Positions 30,640 through 40,527 of a stretch of 64,000 nt of DNA are shown here, one piece after another. Position 1 is the stretch's first letter. Each line of letters starts with the position of its first letter. Made by a program: the position numbers and the translations under genes. The notes beneath the pieces are model-generated. The model searched no databases. It worked only from the letters and a program-made list of their open reading frames with translations, and was not told where the DNA came from. The stretch is from Cherax quadricarinatus (lineage: Eukaryota; Arthropoda; Malacostraca; Decapoda; Parastacidae), in NCBI RefSeq assembly GCF_038502225.1, contig NC_091355.1, forward strand, positions 13,393,501 through 13,457,500. Direction: 5' to 3'.

Positions 30640-32330
30640 CACAGGGTTTGACAAGGTTAAGGATCCCTAGCTTTATTGACAAGCTATTTACAGGTTAAGG
30701 ATTCCTAATGTTATTGGCAAGCTAAGAGCTGTTACCTACATCAGCTCACTTGAAAGCATTTTTATTGATATGAGACATACAAGTAGGGAACAGGATGAAG
30801 TTGGAGCCATCTGTGGGCCAGCATTTTCATTTGATCAACTAACTTTATCTCGTTGCCATCATTATGCTGTACGAATGTGTTCCATACTCGAGTCATCCTG
30901 GGTATGTATGATCTCAGATGGAGTGATGTTCTGGAGAAGGGTACAGCCAGAGTGAAGTTGCTGCTTTCTGCCCGTCTTGTGGCATAAAAGCTTGTTTAAC
31001 GCTGTCCTCGAAGTGGATCCAAGTGTGGTATTTTGAAAATATTGGCCTTGTACATAACAGTAAGGCCACTCACATCCCTCCTATGTTGAAGGCTCTGCTG
31101 AAATGACTGATCTATCCAGGATGGGCCCAGGCGAGAGATGAGATGTCTTGCTCTGTTTTCTACTCTGTCAAGCAGTCGCAGATGAGAGGGGGGGCAGGCA
31201 AACCAAGAAAGTGGAGCATACTCAAGGTGTGAGCGTACTTGTGCCTCGTACAGGATCTTGCAACCCCTACTGTCAAGCAGATGCGAGATACGGCGAAGTG
31301 CTGTAAGCTTCCTGGCTGCCTTGTTTGCAAGATTTACAACATGGTTCTTCATGGTTAGTTTGGAGTCAAATTTCACCCCAAGGATATCAACTTCTTCTCC
31401 AGGTGCCAACACCCTCCCATTCATCCTTACTACTGCACCAGCATTACCGTCATGGTGCCTAGAGACGATCATCATTTGCGTTTTCTCAGGTGCAAATGTT
31501 ACTTGCCATCTATTTCCCCAAGCTGATATAGCTCTCAGCTGGTGATTGATGTAGCTTAGAGCAGCTGGCATTTCTTGGATAAGTGAATGTCAATGTACAG
31601 TCGTCTGCATATGCATGTGATTCTGGGATGAGATGAAGAAGGTCGTTGAAGTAGACATTCCATAACAATGGACCCAGCACGCTTCCTTGTGGAACACTTG
31701 CCCCAATAGGATGTCTTGCTGATTCTGTTCCATTGAGAACTACACTTAGAGATCTACCATGAAGGTAATCACTGAGGAGACATAGCGTAGAACCTGCAAT
31801 TCCCAGTGCTTGAAGTTTTGCTAAGAGGCCCTGGTGCCACACCCGGTCGAAAGCGCCAGCAATGTCCAGTGCTACCACACAGCTGACTTTGGATTCATCC
31901 AGTGACTGGTGCCACTTAGTGGAGAGGTTTAACAACAGATCAGCAGCAGAGTAACCTTTCCTGAAGCCATATTGATGATCACAAAGTAGTGAGTGGTAGT
32001 CAAAAAACTCTTGTCATTTGTCTTGAGATTATTGTCTCAAGGATCTTACCAGTGATTGACAGGAGTGACACTGGTCTGTAGTTGCTGATTTCTGCTCTGC
32101 TCTTCTTTTTGTGAACAGGGACTACATTTGCCTCTTTCCATAGAGGGGGCCATTTACACTGTACTAGGCAGTGCTGAAATTTGTGAGTTAGAGGTGCTGC
32201 TAGCTGGTCTGCACATCTTCTCAACAATCTTGGGCTCAACTTGTCTGGGCCCACAGCCTTTTCTTGGTCAAGCAATTTAAGAGGGAAATGCACCTCCTCC
32301 TGCCTTATTGTCACCACTGACAGTTTTGAC
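30640..32330 (-). mobile_element. Jockey-like LINE, 5'-truncated and broken
   Basis: Minus-strand LINE: a 3' UTR at about 30640-30761 with two GTTAAGGAT(C/T)CCTA-type direct repeats, an RT reading region at 30762-32330, and a 5' break at a (CT)n tract. Distinct from the other LINE families here by its motifs (ALDIAGAFDRVWH, SYADDCTLTF). Confidence 0.85.
30762..32330 (-). pseudogene. Jockey-like reverse transcriptase with stops and frameshifts
   Basis: From 5' to 3' on the minus strand: VHFPLKLLDQEKAVGPDKLS, WKEANVVPVHKKKSRAEISNYRPVSLLS (stop near 32000), VSCVVALDIAGAFDRVWHQG (first catalytic Asp), SVPQGSVLGPLLWNVYFNDL, HAYADDCTLTF (catalytic pair), a frameshift near 31550-31570, WQVTFAPEKTQMMIVSRH, VDILGVKFDSKLTMKNH, HLEYAPLSWFAC, then an in-frame TAA at 30996. 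Beyond that stop the same frame continues with clear homology (ESSNFTLAVPFSRTSLH then MTRVWNTFVQ) to a terminal TAA at 30762. The copy is therefore inactivated by at least two breaks plus a nonsense codon. Confidence 0.85.
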
Positions 32331-32519
32331 AGTTCTTTCTCTCTCTCTCTCTCTTTCTCTCTTTCCTTTTCTTTCTCTCTCTTTCTTTCTCTCCCTTTCT
32401 CTCTCTCTTTCTCTTTCTTTCTCTTTCTTTCTTTCTCTCTTTCTCTTTCTTTCTCTCTTTCTTTCTTTCTTTCTTTCTTTCTCTCTTTCTTTCTCTCTTT
32501 CTTTCTCTTTCTTTTTTTC

Positions 32520-32576
<57 letters not shown>
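32330..32576. repeat. (CT)n / (CTTT)n then (GT)n compound microsatellite
   Basis: About 195 bp of pyrimidine-rich CT/CTTT repeats followed by about 50 bp of pure GT. Open frames across it are artefacts of low complexity. Confidence 0.97.
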
Positions 32577-32578
<2 letters not shown>

Positions 32579-32644
32579 CTTCAAGAGTGTGTGTAGGAAG
32601 GGTTGGAGGGAGGGGGTAAAGGAGGTTTTGTGTGCGAGGGGCTT

Positions 32645-32650
<6 letters not shown>
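32577..32650 (+). mobile_element. RTE-like LINE fragment between microsatellites
   Basis: ACTTCAAGAGTGTGTGTAGG then AAGGTTGGAGGGAGGGGGTAAAG...GCGAGGGGCTTGGA equals part of the RT C-terminal coding region at 46433-46543. A GT run and a TA run appear to have grown from its two edges (GAGTGTGT and TTGGAT). Confidence 0.75.
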
Positions 32651-32682
<32 letters not shown>

Positions 32683-32706
32683 CAGTATATATATATATAT
32701 ATAAAG

Positions 32707-32763
<57 letters not shown>
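32649..32763. repeat. (TA)n microsatellite
   Basis: TA dinucleotide tract interrupted by GTTGCAG and AAAG. Confidence 0.97.
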
Positions 32764-32878
32764 AGGAGCTGGATGAGATTTTCGCCTTATAATCGGTGAT
32801 ACACACGTAACAACATGTACCGTATATGCCACCTTTATATCAACAATGTATCTCTTGGATCTTCTGTACCATATTATG

Positions 32879-33091
<213 letters not shown>

Positions 33092-34384
33092 CAGTGGACC
33101 CTCGACTAACGCTATTAATCCGTTCCTGAGAGCTCATCGTTAGTCAAAATAATCGTTAGTCAAGTTAATTTTCCCCATAAGAAATAATGGAAATCAAATT
33201 AATCTGTGCAAGACACCCAAAAGTATTGAAATTTTTTTTTTAACGCATGAAATATTAATTTTAATACACACAAACTGAAGAAGACATGCACAGTTACATG
33301 ACACTTACCTTTATTGAAGATCTGGTGATGATTGATGGGATGGGAAGAGGGGAGTGTGTTGATGGTCTTAGTGTTTAGAAGGAGAATCCCCTTCCATTAG
33401 GACTTGAGGTGGCAAGTCCTTTTTCGGGGTTACTTCCCTTCTTCTTTTAATGCCACTAGGACCAGCTTAAGAGTCACTGGACCTCTGTCGCACAACATAT
33501 CTGCCCATAGAGGCCTGTACCTCCCGTTCCTTTATGACATTCCTAAAGTGTTTCACAACATTGTCAGTGTCACCATTAAACACTTGTTCAGGTTTCAGTC
33601 CTTCACTGTCTATATACTCCTTGGATTCCTGCACATATTTTTCAGCTGCTTTTTGGTCCAAACTGGCAGCCTCACCATGCCTTATCACGCTATGTATGCC
33701 ACTACGATTCTTAAATCTCTCAAACCAACCTTTGCTGGCCTTAAATTCACTCGCATCACCACTAGTTGCTGGCATTTTTCTAATTAAATCGTCATGGAAC
33801 TTCCTAGCCTTTTCACATATGATCGCTTGAGAGATGCTATCTCCTGCTATCTGTTTTTCGTTTATCCATACCAATAACAGTCTCTCAACATCATCTATCA
33901 CTTGCGATCTCAGTTTCGAAAACATAGTTGCACCTTTGGCAAGAACAGCTTCCTTGATTGCCGTTTTCTTGGCCACAATAGTAGCGATGGTTGATTGGGG
34001 TTTTGTGTACAGCCTGGCCAGCTCGGAGACACTCACTCCTCTTTCATACTTAGCAATGATCTCTTTCTTCATATCCATAGTAATTCTCACCCTTTTTGCT
34101 GTAGGGTTGGCACTAGAAGCTTTCTTGGGGCCCATGGTGACTTATTTTGCAGGTGCAATCACTAAAAAGGCTGTGATAATATGAAATGTTCCGATTGTAT
34201 GCTTGGAAGCGACCGCGGTGGCTGGCTGGCTTGTAAACACTGGGCAGAAGTGGACGCGTCTCAGACGGAACGAATAGTGTTGGTCGAGTTTTTTAGCGCT
34301 AATCGAGGCAAAATTTTTGCGATAAAATGTATAGCTAGTCAGATTTATCGTTAATCGATGCCATCGCTGGTCGAGGGTCCACTG
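33092..34384 (-). mobile_element. Tigger-type element, internally deleted (1.29 kb)
   Basis: Ends CAGTGGACCCTCGACTAACG and, reversed, CAGTGGACCCTCGACCAGCG, inside TA. Transcribed on the minus strand. (TA)n lies on both sides. The DDE core is deleted. Confidence 0.92.
33467..34135 (-). pseudogene. Tigger transposase N-terminus joined to C-terminal tail (222 codons)
   Basis: Starts MGPKKASSANPTAKRVRITM. Both CENP-B-type HTH regions are intact (AKYERGVSVSELARLYTKPQ; EFKASKGWFERFKNRSGIHS). At LKPEQVFN, just before the first catalytic Asp, the frame jumps to the C-terminal tail (DNVVKHFRNVIKEREVQASM...VVRQRSSDS) and stops early. It could in principle make a DNA-binding protein without catalytic activity, a typical form for a repressor, but that is inference. 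Confidence 0.85.
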
Positions 34385-34390
34385 TATATA

Positions 34391-34471
<81 letters not shown>
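34385..34471. repeat. (TA)n microsatellite
   Basis: Pure TA tract starting at the right target-site TA of the Tigger element and ending at the next repeat. Confidence 0.97.
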
Positions 34472-34473
<2 letters not shown>

Positions 34474-34940
34474 TAGGTAGTAGGTTGGTAGACAGCAACC
34501 GCCCAGGGAGGTACTACCGTCCTGCCAAGTGAATGTAAAACTGAAGCCTGTAACTGTTTTACACGATGGTAGGATTGCTGGTGTCTTTTTTTTTTCTGTC
34601 TCATACACATGCAAGATTTCAGGTACGTCTTGCTACTTCTACTTACACTTAGGTCACACTACACATACATGTACAAGCATATATATACACACCCCTTTGG
34701 GTTTTCTTCTATTTTCTTTCTAGTTCTTCTTGTTTATTTCCTCTTACCTCCATGGGGAAGTGGAACAGAATTCTTCCTCCGTAAGCCATGCGTGTTGTAA
34801 GAGGCGACTAAAATGCCGGGAGCAAGGGGCTAGTAACCTCTTCTCCTGTATATATTACTAAATGCAAAAGGAGAAACTTTCGTTTTTCCTTTTGGGCCAC
34901 CCCGCCTCGGTGGGATACACCGGTGTGTTGAATGAAAGAA
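34472..34940 (+). mobile_element. SINE-like repeat using the RTE-type 3' tail
   Basis: Starts CCTAGGTAGTAGGTTGGTAG, has a body with no coding frame (GTAAAACTGAAGCCTGTAAC..., GTAAGAGGCGACTAAAATGC), and ends TTTGGGCCACCCCGCCTCGG then TGGGATACACCGG. That ending is the 3' tail of the RTE-like LINE in this window. A shared tail is how such repeats borrow LINE reverse transcriptase. Confidence 0.75.
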
Positions 34941-35216
34941 TATATATATATATATCTATACAGTGGACCCCCGCATACTGTACGCATCGCATACCGGACG
35001 CTTTGATTGCAAAAATTTTGCCTCGCATACCGCCCAAAAAACCCGCTCACCGCCCTTCGTCCGAGACGCGTCCAATGTGCGGCCTGAGCCACGCTCACAT
35101 GTTCCGCCGATGGCCATGTTTACCAGCCAGCCTCCGCGGTAACATCCAAGCATACAATCGGAACATTTCGTATTATTACAGTGTTTTTGGTGATTTTTTC
35201 TGGAAAATAAGTGACC

Positions 35217-36170
35217 ATGGGCCCCAAGAAAGCTTCTAGTGCCAACCCTACAGCAATAAGGGTGAGAATTACTATAGAGATGAAGAAAAAGATCATTGAT
35301 AAGTATGAAAGTGGAGTGCGTGTCTCCGAGCTGGCCAGGTTGTATAATAAACCCCAATCAGCCATCGCTACTATTGGTGGTACAGATGCTGCTGCTGCTG
35401 TACCACCGTTAGCTGCTGCTGCACTGTCAGCTGCTGCTGCTGTTGTACCACCATCAGCTGCTGCTGCTGCTGCTGCTGCTGTAGTACCGTCTGCTGCTGC
35501 TGTAGCATCGTCTGCTGCTGCTGTAGCATCGTCTGCTGCTGCTGTAGCATCGTCTGCTGCTGCTGTAGCATCGTCTGCTGCTGCTGTAGCATCGTCTGCT
35601 GCTGCTGTAGCATCGTCTGTTGCTGCTGTAGCATCGTCTGCTGCTGCTGTAGCATCGTCTGCTGCTGCTGTAGCATCGTCTGCTGCTGCTGTAGCATCGT
35701 CTGTTGCTGCTGTAGCATCATCTGCTGCTGCTGTAGCATCGTCTGTTGCTGCTGTAGCATCGTCTGTTGCTGCTGTAGCATCGTCTGCTGCTGCTGTAGC
35801 ATCGTCTGTTGCTGCTGTACCACCGTCAGCTGCTGCTGCTGCTGCTGTAGCATCGTCTGCTGCTGCTGTAGCATCGTCTGCTGCTGCTGTAGCATCATCT
35901 GTTGCTGCTGTAGCATCGTCTGCTGCTGCTGTAGCATCGTCTGTTGCTGCTGTAGCATCGTCTGTTGCTGCTGTACCACCGTCAGCTACTGCTGCTGCTG
36001 TAGCACCGTTGTTGGTGTGGCTTATTGAGAATACCAAGAAACAATTAACCCCAGAGGATTTGCCACCCAGGATAACCCAAAAAAGTCAGTGTCATCGAAG
36101 ACTGTCTAACTTATTTCCATTGGGGTCCTTAATCTTGTCTCCCAGGATGCAACCCACACCAGTCGACTAA
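35217..36170 (+). pseudogene. Transposase N-terminus fused to a 21-bp-repeat-encoded Ala/Val/Ser tract
   Basis: Begins MGPKKASSANPTAIRVRITI and keeps the first HTH (DKYESGVRVSELARLYNKPQ). After ATIGGTDAAAA the frame enters about 200 residues of (VASSAAA)n with VPPSAAA variants, then LLVWLIENTKKQLTPEDLPP and a SINE-derived end. About 21 VASS units can be counted. The frame is open throughout because 21 is divisible by three. Natural family members have no such tract. It is unlikely to be functional but could express a DNA-binding domain with an Ala-rich tail. Confidence 0.75.
35385..36012. repeat. 21-bp minisatellite, consensus GCTGCTGCTGTAGCATCGTC + T
   Basis: Head-to-tail 21-bp units, with variants changing GCT to GTT (SAAA to SVAA) and TAGCATCG to TACCACCG. 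The minus strand is also open, reading MLQQQQT repeats in one frame and DDATAAA repeats in another. Short pure GCT runs at both ends suggest growth from a trinucleotide seed. Confidence 0.95.
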
Positions 36171-36190
36171 CACCCAGGTGAACAGGGAAA
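36057..36190 (-). mobile_element. SINE body/tail fragment nested in Tigger element
   Basis: CAGGATAACCCAAAAAAGTCAGTG...ACTTATTTCCATTGGGGTCC...CCAGTCGACTAACACCCAGG matches the SINE body at 11222-11400. The tRNA-like head is missing. Confidence 0.85.
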
Positions 36191-36415
36191 AGTGCCTGGA
36201 ACTAGTGCTCATATTGGTGAATTTAAAGCCAGCAAAGGTTGGTTTGAGAGATTTAAGAATCGTAGTGGCATACACAGTGTGATAAGGCCTGTTCTGGAAG
36301 AAAATGCCAAACAGGACCTACAGTACTCAGGAGGAAAAGGCACTCCCAGGACACAGTGTCTCATCAGTCATTGCTGCATCTTTAATAAAGGTAAGTGTCA
36401 TTTATTCTTCATTTA

Positions 36416-36461
36416 GTAGAGTAGTACATGCACAATATATATTGTGCATGTACTACTCTAC
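36416..36461. repeat. 46-bp perfect palindrome
   Basis: GTAGAGTAGTACATGCACAA and the following bases read the same on both strands, centred at TATATA. Related Tigger copies have only one arm (for example about 48975-48997), so the palindrome arose here by inverted duplication. Confidence 0.9.
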
Positions 36462-36662
36462 TATTGTGCATGTATCCTTCTCTTTGTGTGTAGGAAAATG
36501 TATATTTCACGTGGTAAAATTTTTTTTTTCATACTTTTGGGTGTCTTGCACGAATTAATTTGATTTCCATTATTTCTTATGGGGAAAATTCATTCGCATA
36601 CCGAACATTTCGCATAACAATCAGCCCTCTTGCACGGATTAAGGTCGCTATGCGGGGGTCCA

Positions 36663-36836
<174 letters not shown>

Positions 36837-36839
36837 ATG

Positions 36840-37090
36840 CATGCATGCTCCACCTTCCCTATGTCACTTCTGTTTTGTAAAAATCTCTCATATGCTAGCT
36901 TTTTCTCTTACCACACACTACCCCATTATTCTGCCAATCATTCTTCTTCCCTTCCACACCCACTCTCATATCCACAAACCTCTGCTGCACACACTAACTC
37001 TACATTCTAAATTTTCCCCATATTTCTTCAACTTCCTCTACATTACCTATACTCTCACTAGCTGTAGTTACCACAAATTCTTTATTATTT
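36840..37090 (-). mobile_element. RTE-like LINE fragment (decayed)
   Basis: The reverse complement of ACTTCTGTTTTGTAAAAATC then TCTCATATGCTAGCTTTTTC parallels 47400-47460 of the RTE-like copy (AAGGTAGCTTATGAGAGGTT then TTTACAAAGCAGAAGTG). The rest is degraded. Confidence 0.45.
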
Positions 37091-37400
37091 TTTATTATTT
37101 ATTATTAATTACTGTATCACTACTACCCATGTGTACTCGAGTATAACCTGACAGTATGTATGAATTGACCCCTGACCTTTTTTCCTCTTTTAATTTTTAT
37201 TTATTTTTTAACTTTTTTTTTTTTTTTTTTTTTAATTTTTCATGTATCTGGTGTACAAATTCACCTCAGTCAATGAGGAAATTTGAAAGGAGCCATACAA
37301 CCCATTCTAGACAAATTTGGCAAAAAATAGTGATAGAATGATTCCTGAATTTTACACCAGTTCTGCTGCATCAAAATTAGCTGATACCCAGTGATATAGA
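37091..37400. other. No gene seen
   Basis: AT-rich with a T22-like run near 37211-37233. No recognised element. Confidence 0.5.
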
Positions 37401-38400
37401 TGACAAGGGATCACCTAGTAACGGTGAGGAAAGGAGGAGGTACACTCAGAAAATTAAGGTACACAGTGAACTTGACAGAAATCTTTGTTTTCACAAATGA
37501 GCAACAGGCAGTACCAGAGATATAATGTGTAAACTGCATCAATGTACTTGTTGCATCAATGGGACTTGATGCAGCAAAGGCAGTGGAACCAGATGGAACG
37601 TCACCAAGAATATCAAGAGGTGAAGTGCCAGATAACTGGAAAATAACAAATATGGTACAGTGCTAGTATTAGAAAAAGGTGACAGGCAGAGCCCTGAACT
37701 ACAAACCAAATTGATGGATCGGTGTTTGGCCCAATATTATTCCTGGTATTTATAAATAATTTGGTTACAGGAGGGATCTACATATTTGTGGGCACTGCAA
37801 AAATAATGAGAATACAGTTTGAAGAGGATGAAAGAAAGCTGCAGGATGATGTAGATAGACTTCAGGAATAGTTGGATAAGTGATTAGTGGAATTTAACCC
37901 TAAGAGAAACAAAGTTATAAAGCTGGGAAAAGAAGTCTAAAACATCAAACATCTCTTGAAGTGCTTATAAGCAGAATATTATCAGCAGCACAGAATAAGC
38001 TTGCAAGCATTAGAGTGGAACTTGGGAGCCTAGAAAAACTTTGAAAAGACACATACCTTGTATAGGACCCATTCTAGGTTATACGACACTTGTGTGAAAC
38101 CCTCACCTAATACAACATAAATCGAAGCTTGATTGAGTACAAAGGGGAGCATCAAAACTGGTGCCTGAGCTGAGGGAAATGAGAGGAGAAGAAAGAATTT
38201 GTGAATTGGACCTTATGTTTCTGGTGGAAAGATAAAAAGGAGATATGATACATATATTAAGTACATAAAATATTACAGGCAGAGAATGGGTAGACAAGGA
38301 TAGAATGAACAAGAAAAAGGGACATAGGAAATTTCACCAAATGAACCACAGGGGTCTTTTAAGTGTTTCTTCAGTGTAAAAGTGGTGAAGTGGAGTAAGA
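37401..38400 (+). pseudogene. Very old CR1-like LINE remnant
   Basis: Broken RT fragments in several frames: GEVPDNWKITNMV near 37620, SVFGPILFLVFINNLVTGGI near 37720-37770, and a QDDVDRLQE.LDK segment near 37845. Stops are frequent. Boundaries are approximate. Confidence 0.5.
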
Positions 38401-39065
38401 TGAGCACTGACACGGTGAAAACAAGCTCCTTATATGGGCTTAAAAATAGATATGACAGTGCTCATTCAGGTCATTCAAAGTTAAGACAAAGGACCAAGAG
38501 CTGGAGATCACCCATATTTCCCTGGCAAACTTGACTAAGCAATTAACTGATCAGTGTGATAGTGTGTTCTGGCTGTCAACATAACTATTGTACGTAGTTG
38601 CATTCATTTGAAGTAGGAACATTTAATTAACCTTTCATTTACATAACACTTGTTTGTTCTTGTTTTAAAAACTGAACTTTTTCTTACCAGGTCATATGTC
38701 ACCTGACATAAACATTAATGATTCATTCTGTATATGGTTTTATATATTAACAAAGAGTTAACACTTATCGTTGATATATTACTGTGTTATATACTGTACC
38801 TAGATCACAATGACAATTTTTCTTGCAGGATGGAAATTGGTTTCTCTCAAGATACTTTATTGGTGTTTGAAATTCTTTTAATTTTGTGCAAGTACTGTTA
38901 AATTTGTTGTCTTGTGGCTAGCCATATTTGTCCCTCTCTTTTGGCATTGTAAATAAACATTAGCATGGTTTTCTTTGGCTTTTCATGACACTACTTACAC
39001 TATCATTTTATAAATTACATTATGACTTTAAATTTTGGAAAAAAAGAAATCTGTTGATCAGTGTA
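38401..39065. other. RBM25 intron, no feature seen
   Basis: No coding frame or repeat recognised. Confidence 0.5.
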
Positions 39066-39387
39066 CAGCCTCTCCTCACTTAACGACAGAGTTCCGTTCC
39101 TAAGACTGCGTTGGTAAATGAATTCGTTGCTAAACGAGAAGTATACTATAATGGTAGAGGATTTGTGTCGACAGTCTTTGATATTGCTTTAATGTCACCC
39201 TTACACCATTTACAACATTTTTAGCATATTTTTAAATGTTTATACAGTAGTGTACTGTATATTGTAATAAAAAGAATAGAGGAAATCAGCTCTAATATAC
39301 ATTATTTTGGTATGCATACTGGTCAAAGAGCCTGTCGTAAGTCCAAGTCGTCAGTAAACGATTATGTCGCTAAGTGAGGAGAGGCTG
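39066..39387. mobile_element. pogo-type MITE (322 bp)
   Basis: Ends CAGCCTCTCCTCACTTAACG and its near-perfect complement CGCTAAGTGAGGAGAGGCTG, flanked by TA (39064-39065 and 39388-39389). No coding capacity. Confidence 0.88.
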
Positions 39388-40489
39388 TATTGCTATTTCA
39401 ATAGTTTGCTTACTTAATCTTTCTCTTCTGTAATTATTGGAATCTCAGTTAAACATATTCTATAAAAATAAGAATTAATATATTAAGTTTTTCAGGACTA
39501 CCTAAAATTTTGAAGGGAAGATAAATTTGATTAAAGTTCCCTGGTTTGCATTCAAATTTCTGTTTTAATCTGTTAACATTTCTTGTTGAAGAATCAGTAT
39601 TTATGATAAGTTAGTTATACATAGACAATATTTGTTGCAATGACAAAAAGGGACACTTCAGGTTTTGCTGTTTAAAATTTTATTTTTGTCTGGTCAGTGT
39701 TGTGTATGTTTGGTCATTGTTTTGTATAATGCTTGGTCACTGTTGTGTGTATAGCTATTACTTGATGCTTTACAAATATTCTTGAAAATAGGATATCCAT
39801 TGCTTTTTTTTGTGTGTGTGGTACGTAGTCTATGCAGTACTGGATTTGAATTTATGCTAATTGGTAATTTCTTTGAATATACTGTATGAAGCACTGTAAA
39901 TATTGGCACTTTTAGTTTACTGTCTTCAAATTTTTTGATTTTCATATTCATGGGTTTCTTGATCCATTTTATAATTAACTTAAAACAAATGTTCACCATC
40001 TTGAATAGAGAGAGATGAATTTCACTTAAATATAACATATTTTATGTGACTATCGTTGTGAAAATTTGTTTTTGCTGCTTAGTCTGACAATAAAGTTTTG
40101 TCATACCTGCATTAGTTATGAAGAATTGATTCCGAGAAGGACCCTTGTGGCATGCCACTTTTCACTCTCTTTCAGGAGGACCAGTTACCATTGATGTGCA
40201 CCATTTATCGTCTCTTGGTAAGCCAAAAGCCAAGCCAGTTTAGTGAAATATACACCTCCATCTGACTGGCTTCCATCAAACAGTTGTATTAAAAGAAGGT
40301 TTAACATTGGTCATGACCTGGTGGAGGTAATCTTTGTGCATTTGTAATTATATATTGTTAAAGGAGGGATGTGTTTCAGGGACCCATTGGGAAAGCTAGC
40401 AGATATAAGCTCTTTCTACGGTATTAAAGCTTGGACTAGGGCTTAATTAAATATTTTTGATTGACTAAAGTACTTTAATTATTTTCCAG
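39388..40489. other. RBM25 intron; trace of minus-strand RT near 40120-40280
   Basis: Mostly unique AT-rich sequence. The reverse complement of GACCCTTGTGGCATGCCACT contains SGMPQGS, resembling the RT box 'G.PQGS', but support is weak. Confidence 0.35.
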
Positions 40490-40527
40490 CCAATATTGTG
40501 CCAGCAGTTGGCATCCCTATATCACAG
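40490..40527 (+). CDS. RBM25: RBM25 coding exon 2 (38 bp)
   Basis: Acceptor TTATTTTCCAG, then 38 bases, then donor GTATGT. Joined to the single A left by exon 1 (phase 1), the first codon becomes ACC and the exon reads TNIVPAVGIPISQ, ending on a codon boundary. RBM25 proteins have a proline/valine-rich stretch of this kind between the N-terminal tract and the RRM. Phase agreement on both sides and good splice sites are the main support. The exon is unusually small and sits between introns of about 21.8 and 20.3 kb, so it may depend on splicing enhancers or be alternatively used; its 38-base length means skipping would shift the frame. Confidence 0.75.

Noticed and set aside
32000..32584. Apparent lysine/glutamate-rich protein KEKEREKERE
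   Set aside because: Translation of the (CT)n microsatellite running into a LINE RT remnant.
35120..36037. Minus-strand 305-codon DDATAAA-type frame and 202-codon poly-Gln frame
   Set aside because: Both are products of the 21-bp repeat read on the other strand.
40120..40280. Minus-strand RT fragment (SGMPQGS)
   Set aside because: Only one short motif; too weak to list as a separate element.
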